Of a stretch of 64,000 nucleotides of DNA, positions 59,079 through 64,000 are shown one piece after another. Under the pieces are notes generated by a model. It had not been told where the DNA came from and did not search any database. It saw only the letters and a list, made by a program, of their open reading frames with translations. Source of the DNA: Hymenobacter translucens (GTDB lineage Bacteria > Bacteroidota > Bacteroidia > Cytophagales > Hymenobacteraceae); assembly GCF_020685205.1 (NCBI RefSeq), contig NZ_JAJERB010000002.1, forward strand, positions 248,001-312,000. The letters run 5' to 3'. The number at the start of each line of letters is the position of its first letter. The first letter of the stretch is position 1. Position numbers and translations under genes: made by a program.

Positions 59079-59124
59079 AGTTTTTGTGCTTCGTGGGCAC
59101 AAAGGCATTCTTGTGTTTCTGCCC

Positions 59125-59158
59125 AAAAAAGCCCCCGGACCGAAATCCGGAGGCTTTT
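59125..59158 (-). terminator. Terminator between the two tRNA-Pro genes
   Basis: AAAAGCCcCCGGA/TCCGGaGGCTTTT with CCGAAA loop; T6 on the minus strand. Each tRNA-Pro gene appears to have its own terminator. Confidence 0.85.
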
Positions 59159-59177
59159 CGAACAGCAAACTGTTCTG

Positions 59178-59251
59178 TCGGAGTGGCAGGATTCGAACCT
59201 ACGACCTCCAGCACCCCATGCTGGCGCGATACCAGGCTACGCTACACCCCG
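59178..59251 (-). tRNA. tRNA-Pro (GGG)
   Basis: Acceptor CGGGGTG/CACTCCG (one G-U), anticodon stem CCAGC/GCTGG, loop ATGGGGT (anticodon GGG), T arm GTAGG/CCTGC. 74 nt with discriminator A; CCA not encoded. Confidence 0.93.
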
Positions 59252-59265
59252 ATGGAATCGAGCCA

Positions 59266-59297
59266 CAAAGATAGACGAAAGCTTTCCACCTTCGCAA
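59266..59297 (-). promoter_or_regulatory. Promoter of tRNA-Pro (GGG)
   Basis: On the minus strand TTG, 21 bases, TATCTTTG, 15 bases upstream of the tRNA. Confidence 0.65.
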
Positions 59298-59454
59298 CTC
59301 CGGCGCTCATAAATTTCTGTTGTCGTCGCCTTTTCGCTGATTATCAGTTGTTGAGAAAGAGAAAAGATTTTACGGCTTCTGCTTACACCTCATATCTTTC
59401 TATCTTTACCTGAATACTGAACTGTGCCCCACTACGTTTGTTGCCGTGAAAGCT

Positions 59455-59955
59455 ATGAAACTACTCGTCTTACTGCCGGCCCTGCTCGGGGCGGCCCTCC
59501 TTACCGCTCCTGCCCAGGCGCAGGCACCAAAAAAGCCGGCGGCAGCGCCGGCAGCCGCAAAAAAGCCGGTTCCCAAGCCTGCCGTCGCTAAGCCCGCCGC
59601 TACGGTAAAGCCCGCTGCTCCCGCCGCCCCCGCAGCGGCGGCAACTCCTGCTGCTCCGGTCCCGGTAGCCCTTATCACTGAGAAAATGACGCCGCCGGCT
59701 CCTTCTACGGATGCCCTGAAGGTGAGTGTGGACACCAACCCCGTTACCAACCGTCTCACGGTGCGCACCGATGCCCCGGGCCCCACCCGGGTCGAGGTCA
59801 ACGATGCTTCGGGTAACCCCGTGCTGACCCGCGACACAATGAAAGGCAACAAGCCCGTGGTGCTTGACGTGAGCCGCGTGCCGGCCGGCACGTACCTGGT
59901 TCGCTGCACCTCCGGGGAGCGGATCGGCGTCCGGCGGGTCGTGCTGGGCCGCTAG
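59455..59955 (+). CDS. Small secreted protein: low-complexity stalk plus type IX sorting tail
   Basis: 166 residues from the ATG at 59455 (a GTG three codons earlier is possible). Signal peptide (LVLLPALLGAALLTAPAQAQ), then Ala/Pro/Lys repeats (residues ~22-75), and a C-terminal ~75-residue beta domain: NPVTNRLTVRTDAPGPTRVE, then VEVNDASGNPVLTRD, KPVVLDVSRVPAGTYLVR, then TSGERIGVRRVVLGR. This resembles the type A type IX secretion CTD, which is cleaved during surface anchoring. No other domain is present, so the mature product would be almost only a stalk. Confidence 0.72.
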   Translation: MKLLVLLPALLGAALLTAPAQAQAPKKPAAAPAAAKKPVPKPAVAKPAATVKPAAPAAPAAAATPAAPVPVALITEKMTPPAPSTDALKVSVDTNPVTNRLTVRTDAPGPTRVEVNDASGNPVLTRDTMKGNKPVVLDVSRVPAGTYLVRCTSGERIGVRRVVLGR

Positions 59956-59975
59956 TCTCCGGCTTATTCGCCACT

Positions 59976-60013
59976 AAAAAGCCCTCTTTCCGGTCGGAAA
60001 TAGGGCTTTTCTC
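59976..60013 (+). terminator. Rho-independent terminator
   Basis: AAAAGCCCT/AGGGCTTTT with inner TTTCCG/CGGAAA, followed by CTCTG; ends the sorting-tail gene. Confidence 0.87.
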
Positions 60014-60058
60014 TGCTGCATGCTTCCGGAAGCTGGGCGGTAATGCGTAGTTTTCGGC

Positions 60059-61198
60059 ATGGGTGACGCCGTTTTTTCCTACTGGGAGCACCAGACCTTT
60101 CTGCGCGAGGCCGACGTGGTGGTCGTGGGAGGAGGCATTGTGGGGCTGTCGGCGGCCATCTTCACACGGCAGCTTCGGCCCCAGGCCCGGGTAGTAGTGC
60201 TGGAGCGCGCCGTGCTCCCTACCGGGGCCAGCACCAAGAATGCCGGCTTTGCCTGCTTCGGGAGCATCTCGGAGCTGATGGAACAGGAGCGGAAGGGGGG
60301 CGCTGCGGGCCTGCAGCAGGTGGTACAGGCCCGGTGGCAGGGGCTGGCATTGCTGCGGGAGCTGGTCGGCGACGAGGCACTGCACTACCAGCCCGTGGGC
60401 GGCTACGAGCTGTTTCAGCACGCGGAGCGGGAACTGGCCGAGGAGTGCCGGGCGAAAGTCCCGTACTACAACGAGCTGCTGGCCGATGTAATAGGCACGA
60501 CCGGCATCTTCGCGGATGCTACCAGCCGGCGGGCCGAGTTCAACTTCGGCAACGTGCAAACCATCCTGGAAAACCGCGCCGAAGGCTGCCTCGACACCGG
60601 CCGCATGATGCTGGCCCTGCTGCGGCTGGCCTGGCAGGAAGGCGTCATCGTGCTGCCCGGCTGCCCCGTCATGGCCCTGGAGAGTCAGCCTGGTGGGGTC
60701 GGTCTGACTACGGCGCTTGGTTCGCTGACGGCAGACAAAGTGCTGCTGGCCACCAATGCCTTCAGCGCCCACTTCTTTCCGGAGCTGGACGTGCAGCCCG
60801 GCCGCGGGCAGGTGCTCGTCACCGAGCCGATTCCCGGTCTGCATCTGCCCGGCACGTTTCACTACGACAAAGGCTACTACTACTTCCGGCAGGTCGGTGA
60901 CCGGCTGCTGCTCGGCGGGGGGCGTCACCTCGACTTCGCCGCCGAAGCCACCACGGCCCCCGGCCTGACCTCGCTCGTGCAGCAAACCCTGGAGCAGCTT
61001 ATCACTGACGTTATCCTGCCCGGTAAGCGTCCCCGCATCGACTACCGCTGGAGCGGCGTCATGGCCTTTGGGCGGGAACTGGAGCCCATTATCCGGCCCC
61101 TCGCACCGGGCATCTTCGGGGCCATGCGCTGCAACGGCATGGGCGTGGCAATGGGCGCCCTGAGCGGACGTAAAGCCGCAGAGTTAATTAGCAATTGA
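60059..61198 (+). CDS. FAD-dependent oxidoreductase (DAO family)
   Basis: 379 residues. N-terminal FAD motif DVVVVGGGIVGLSAAIFTRQ (GxGxxG) after a short lead; GASTKNAGFACFGSISEL is typical of the DadA/GlyOx-like deaminating oxidases. The C-terminal RYRWSGVMAFGRELEP-like stretch and AMRCNGMGVAMGALSGRKAA end match D-amino-acid-oxidase domains. Probable substrate: an amino acid or a hydroxy acid; cannot be fixed. Located between two unrelated genes. Confidence 0.85.
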   Translation: MGDAVFSYWEHQTFLREADVVVVGGGIVGLSAAIFTRQLRPQARVVVLERAVLPTGASTKNAGFACFGSISELMEQERKGGAAGLQQVVQARWQGLALLRELVGDEALHYQPVGGYELFQHAERELAEECRAKVPYYNELLADVIGTTGIFADATSRRAEFNFGNVQTILENRAEGCLDTGRMMLALLRLAWQEGVIVLPGCPVMALESQPGGVGLTTALGSLTADKVLLATNAFSAHFFPELDVQPGRGQVLVTEPIPGLHLPGTFHYDKGYYYFRQVGDRLLLGGGRHLDFAAEATTAPGLTSLVQQTLEQLITDVILPGKRPRIDYRWSGVMAFGRELEPIIRPLAPGIFGAMRCNGMGVAMGALSGRKAAELISN

Positions 61199-61258
61199 TG
61201 CTTCAGGCACTACTGCGTCTGTCGAACCGATTATTCATTACTAATTAATAATTAATAA

Positions 61259-63043
61259 TCAGGCTTCTTCGCTCTGGAGCTGCCGGTCGTAGAGGGCACG
61301 GTAGAGGCCGTCCTGATCGGCCATGAGCTTGTCGTGAGTGCCGTGCTGCACGATGGCGCCGTCGTCGAGCACCAGGATGGTATCAGCCAGCTTGACGGAG
61401 CTGACCCGGTGGGAGATAATCAGGCTGGTGCGGTTGGCCATGATGCGCCGCAGGCTGTTCAGAATGGCGTTTTCGGTCTTGGTATCGACGGCGGAAAGGG
61501 AGTCATCCAGAATCAGGATCTTGGGCTCCTTCACCAGTGCCCGGGCAATGCTGACGCGCTGCTTCTGCCCCCCCGACAGCGTGATGCCTCGCTCGCCCAC
61601 CTTGGTATCGAAGCCCTGCGGAAAGCGGATGATGTTCTCGTACACGTCGGCGTCGCGGGCGGCCTGCAGCATCCGCTCCTCATCGGGGGCGTCAAGGCCG
61701 AAGTTGATATTATTGCGGATGGTGTCGGAAAACAGGAACACGTCCTGGGGCACGTAGCCAATCTGCTCCCGCAGACTCGACAGCGAAAAATCCCGCACGT
61801 CCACGCCATCCACCTGAATGCGGCCTTCCGACACGTCGTAGAGGCGGCAGAGCAGGGCGGCAATGGTGCTCTTGCCCGAGCCGGTGTTGCCGATAATGGC
61901 CAGGGTCTGCCCCGGCCGGATACGGAACGACACGTCGCGCAGGGCCTGGATGCCGGTGTCGGGGTAGGTAAAGGAAACGTGGTCGAACACGATGTCGCCC
62001 TCAATCGACCGGCTGATGTTCTGCCGGGAGACGATGTCGGTCTTCTGGTCCATGAACTCGTTGATCCGGGCCTGGGAAGCCTCGGCGCGCTGCACCAGCG
62101 AGGACGTCCAGCCCAGGGCCGTGACGGGCCAGGTCAGCAGGTTCACGTAAATCAGAAACTCGGCAATGCTGCCGGTGGTGATGGTGCCCCGGATAACCTC
62201 CTGTCCGCCAACCCACACCGTGATGATGGTGCTCAGGCCGATCAGAAACAAAATCAGCGGAAAGAACAGGGAGTTGACGAAGTTCAAACTCAGCGACTTT
62301 TCCCGGTACGTGTCGCTCGTGAGGCTGAACTGGTGGTGGGAGTCCTGCTCGCGCACAAACGACTTCAGCACCCGAATGCCCGAAAAGGCTTCCTGCACGA
62401 AGGTCGTCATGGCCGCCAGGGACTTCTGAATCTCGTCGGACTTGCGCTCAATCAGGTTGTTGACGTAGAAAATGCTGACCGACAGCAGGGGCAACGGCAG
62501 CAGCGTGTAGATGGTGAGCTTCACGTTGACCATCAGCATCAGCGGCACGACCAGCAGAAACAGCAAGACCAGCTGCATAAAGTACATGATGGCGGGCCCC
62601 ATGTACATCCGCACCCGGCCTACGTCCTCAGAAATGCGCGACATCAGGTCGCCGGTGTTGTGGCGGCGGTAGAAGCTTAGGGGCAGGGACTGGTAGTGCT
62701 GGTAAATCTCGTTTTTCTGGTCGTTCTCGATCAGCCGGCTCATCACGATGATGGTCTGGCGCATGAAAAACAGAAAGATGCCCCGTAGCAAGGCCATAAC
62801 CACGATCAGCAAACCGTAGAGCAGCACGTTGCGCCCGAACAGCTCGTAGACCCCGCTCTGGGCCGGGGTGCCGTCGAAGAGGTAGTACAGGTCGATGCCT
62901 TCCCCGACGAGGTCGAAGGCGTAGCGCACGATCTGGGCCGGGAAGATGGCCAGCAGGGTCGCCAGGGCAATGAACAGCACCCCGCTCAGGAAATGCCACT
63001 TGTAGCGGAAAAGGTACTTGTTGGTAGAGGGCAGTGCGCGCAC
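61259..63043 (-). CDS. ABC half-exporter with degenerate Walker B (YheI/TM287-like)
   Basis: 594 residues from a GTG at 63043 (a TTG at 63127 would add a basic region that the family lacks). Six-span exporter domain, then an ATPase with Walker A IIGNTGSGKSTIAALLCR, a canonical signature ITLSGGQKQRVSIARALV, and Walker B ILILDDSLSAVDTKTE, where the catalytic Glu is Asp. Asp here is known in the degenerate half of heterodimeric exporters (TM287, BmrC). The half-exporter at 55.7 kb shows the complementary pattern. TATCTTTG at 63195-63202 is the likely -7 box. Confidence 0.92.
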   Translation of the reverse strand: MRALPSTNKYLFRYKWHFLSGVLFIALATLLAIFPAQIVRYAFDLVGEGIDLYYLFDGTPAQSGVYELFGRNVLLYGLLIVVMALLRGIFLFFMRQTIIVMSRLIENDQKNEIYQHYQSLPLSFYRRHNTGDLMSRISEDVGRVRMYMGPAIMYFMQLVLLFLLVVPLMLMVNVKLTIYTLLPLPLLSVSIFYVNNLIERKSDEIQKSLAAMTTFVQEAFSGIRVLKSFVREQDSHHQFSLTSDTYREKSLSLNFVNSLFFPLILFLIGLSTIITVWVGGQEVIRGTITTGSIAEFLIYVNLLTWPVTALGWTSSLVQRAEASQARINEFMDQKTDIVSRQNISRSIEGDIVFDHVSFTYPDTGIQALRDVSFRIRPGQTLAIIGNTGSGKSTIAALLCRLYDVSEGRIQVDGVDVRDFSLSSLREQIGYVPQDVFLFSDTIRNNINFGLDAPDEERMLQAARDADVYENIIRFPQGFDTKVGERGITLSGGQKQRVSIARALVKEPKILILDDSLSAVDTKTENAILNSLRRIMANRTSLIISHRVSSVKLADTILVLDDGAIVQHGTHDKLMADQDGLYRALYDRQLQSEEA

Positions 63044-63151
63044 GAAAGTCGAAGCTGGAGAAGACGGAAAAGAGCGCGAAGCGGCGCCCAAGAGGTAGCT
63101 CGGCCGCAGGCTGCGGGCCGCTGGCAAACCGGGCGAATCGGAAAAAACGGG

Positions 63152-63159
63152 TACTTTTG
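63152..63159 (+). promoter_or_regulatory. Candidate -7 box for leucine dehydrogenase
   Basis: TACTTTTG, 93 bases upstream of the ATG at 63252; no -33 element. Confidence 0.35.
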
Positions 63160-63194
63160 CCCCCGCGTAGGCCGGTGTACGCCCACCTTACCGG

Positions 63195-63222
63195 CAAAGA
63201 TACAACAACCCAATCCCACCAA
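63195..63222 (-). promoter_or_regulatory. Promoter of the ABC half-exporter
   Basis: Minus strand TTG, 17 bases, TATCTTTG. Spacing is slightly short. Confidence 0.5.
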
Positions 63223-63251
63223 TTTCCCACCCTTTTTCACTCTTTTTTCGA

Positions 63252-64000
63252 ATGGTTGAAATCCAAGCGCTGACCGATACGTCGGTCTTTGGCCAGATTG
63301 CCGAGTACCAGCATGAGCAGGTGGTATTCTGCCACGACCACGACACCGGGCTGCGGGCCATCATTGGCATCCACAACACGGTGCTGGGCCCGGCCCTGGG
63401 CGGCACCCGGATGTGGCACTACGCCTCCGACGCCGAAGCCCTCAACGACGTGCTGCGCCTCTCGCGCGGGATGACCTACAAGGCGGCCATTTCGGGCCTG
63501 AACCTGGGTGGGGGCAAGGCCGTCATTATCGGCGACGCCAAAACCATGAAGACCGAAGCCCTGCTGCGCAAGTTCGGCCGCTTCGTGCAGAACCTGAACG
63601 GCAAGTACATCACCGCCGAGGATGTGAACATGACCACCAAGGACATGGAGTACATCCGGATGGAAACCAAGCACGTGGCCGGCCTGCCCGAAAGCATGGG
63701 CGGCTCCGGCGACCCGTCGCCCGTAACGGCCTTTGGTACCTACATGGGCATGAAGGCCGCCGCCAAGAAGGCATTTGGCTCCGACAGCCTTCAGGGCAAG
63801 CGCATTGCCGTGCAGGGCGTGGGCCACGTGGGTACGTATCTGCTCGAGCACCTCACGAAAGAAGGCGCCAAGATTGTGCTGACCGACTTCTACGAGGACC
63901 GCAAGCTGGAAATGGCGGCCCGGTTTAACGCCCAGGCCGTGGGCCTCGACGAAATCTACGACCAGGACGTGGACATCTACTCGCCCTGCGCGCTGGGTGC
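63252..64000 (+). CDS. Leucine/Glu-Phe-Val dehydrogenase (3' end outside window)
   Basis: Open to the right edge, about 249 residues visible from the ATG at 63252. NAD-dependent oxidative deamination of branched-chain amino acids. The N-terminal catalytic domain shows GPALGGTRMW, LRLSRGMTYKAAISGLNLGG with the active-site Lys, GGGKAVIIGDAKT and KYITAEDVNMTTKDMEY; the NAD domain begins with GKRIAVQGVGHVGTYLLEHL. The family is clear, the exact amino acid specificity (Leu versus Val) is not. The gene is cut by the window end. Confidence 0.93.
   Translation, partial: MVEIQALTDTSVFGQIAEYQHEQVVFCHDHDTGLRAIIGIHNTVLGPALGGTRMWHYASDAEALNDVLRLSRGMTYKAAISGLNLGGGKAVIIGDAKTMKTEALLRKFGRFVQNLNGKYITAEDVNMTTKDMEYIRMETKHVAGLPESMGGSGDPSPVTAFGTYMGMKAAAKKAFGSDSLQGKRIAVQGVGHVGTYLLEHLTKEGAKIVLTDFYEDRKLEMAARFNAQAVGLDEIYDQDVDIYSPCALG

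Overview
The window looks like a piece of a high-GC Bacteroidota chromosome, most likely Cytophagales of the Hymenobacter kind. The clues are promoter boxes of the Bacteroidota type (TTG, about 19-21 bases, TAnnTTTG), a PorE-like OmpA/TPR/propeller lipoprotein and a type IX secretion tail, families largely typical of this phylum (DUF4270, DUF4293, DUF4476, GH3-like, bacterial GGGP synthase), the panC / short starch-synthase-like neighbourhood, and palindromic intergenic repeats. It is ordinary chromosome: I see no insertion sequence, prophage, CRISPR array or secretion cluster. Both edges cut genes: rnr on the left and a leucine-dehydrogenase-like gene on the right.

Layout. 1-5.3 kb: RNase R (3' part), polyprenyl diphosphate synthase, rhomboid protease, a small lipoprotein, a DUF2939-like protein and a glycerophosphodiester phosphodiesterase. 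5.3-8.3 kb is the oddest part: a block of about 40% GC with ten exact TGTAAC/GTTACA hexamers, a small HTH/coiled-coil gene, a perfect parS site one base after its stop codon, about 0.7 kb with no gene, then dciA and recF on the minus strand. 8.3-13.5 kb: pdhA, a TPR membrane protein, ribH, a DksA-like protein and a pseudouridine synthase with a very long RG-rich arm. 13.6-21 kb: an envelope cluster (coaX, outer-membrane barrel, lptC, small membrane protein, ppiD, TPR protein). 21-28.6 kb: a 37-codon membrane ORF, recJ, small membrane proteins, lptB, a GH3-family enzyme and an AIM24-like protein. 28.8-34.5 kb: gltX, a pentapeptide-repeat protein, ridA, a 3HCDH-like protein and glmS. 34.5-40.2 kb: DUF4270 lipoprotein, starch-synthase-like protein, panC, a flippase-like protein, rfaE2 and a zinc peptidase. 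40.4-49.3 kb: acyl-CoA dehydrogenase, an AraC regulator, GGGP synthase, DUF1469 and J-domain/TPR proteins, tRNA-Phe, and a membrane Fe-S plus CCG-domain pair. 49.4-64 kb: PorE-like lipoprotein, DUF4476, DUF4293, thiolase, GNAT, truA, two ABC half-exporters, two tRNA-Pro genes, a tiny type IX tail protein, an FAD oxidoreductase and leucine dehydrogenase.

How the parts relate. Much of the window serves the envelope (lptC, lptB, rfaE2, glmS, rhomboid, ppiD, PorE-like) and coenzyme or lipid supply (coaX, panC, ribH, pdhA, acyl-CoA dehydrogenase, thiolase). The parS/recF/dciA group suggests that the window is close to the replication origin. The two ABC half-exporters have complementary catalytic and degenerate motifs and may form one heterodimer encoded in two places.
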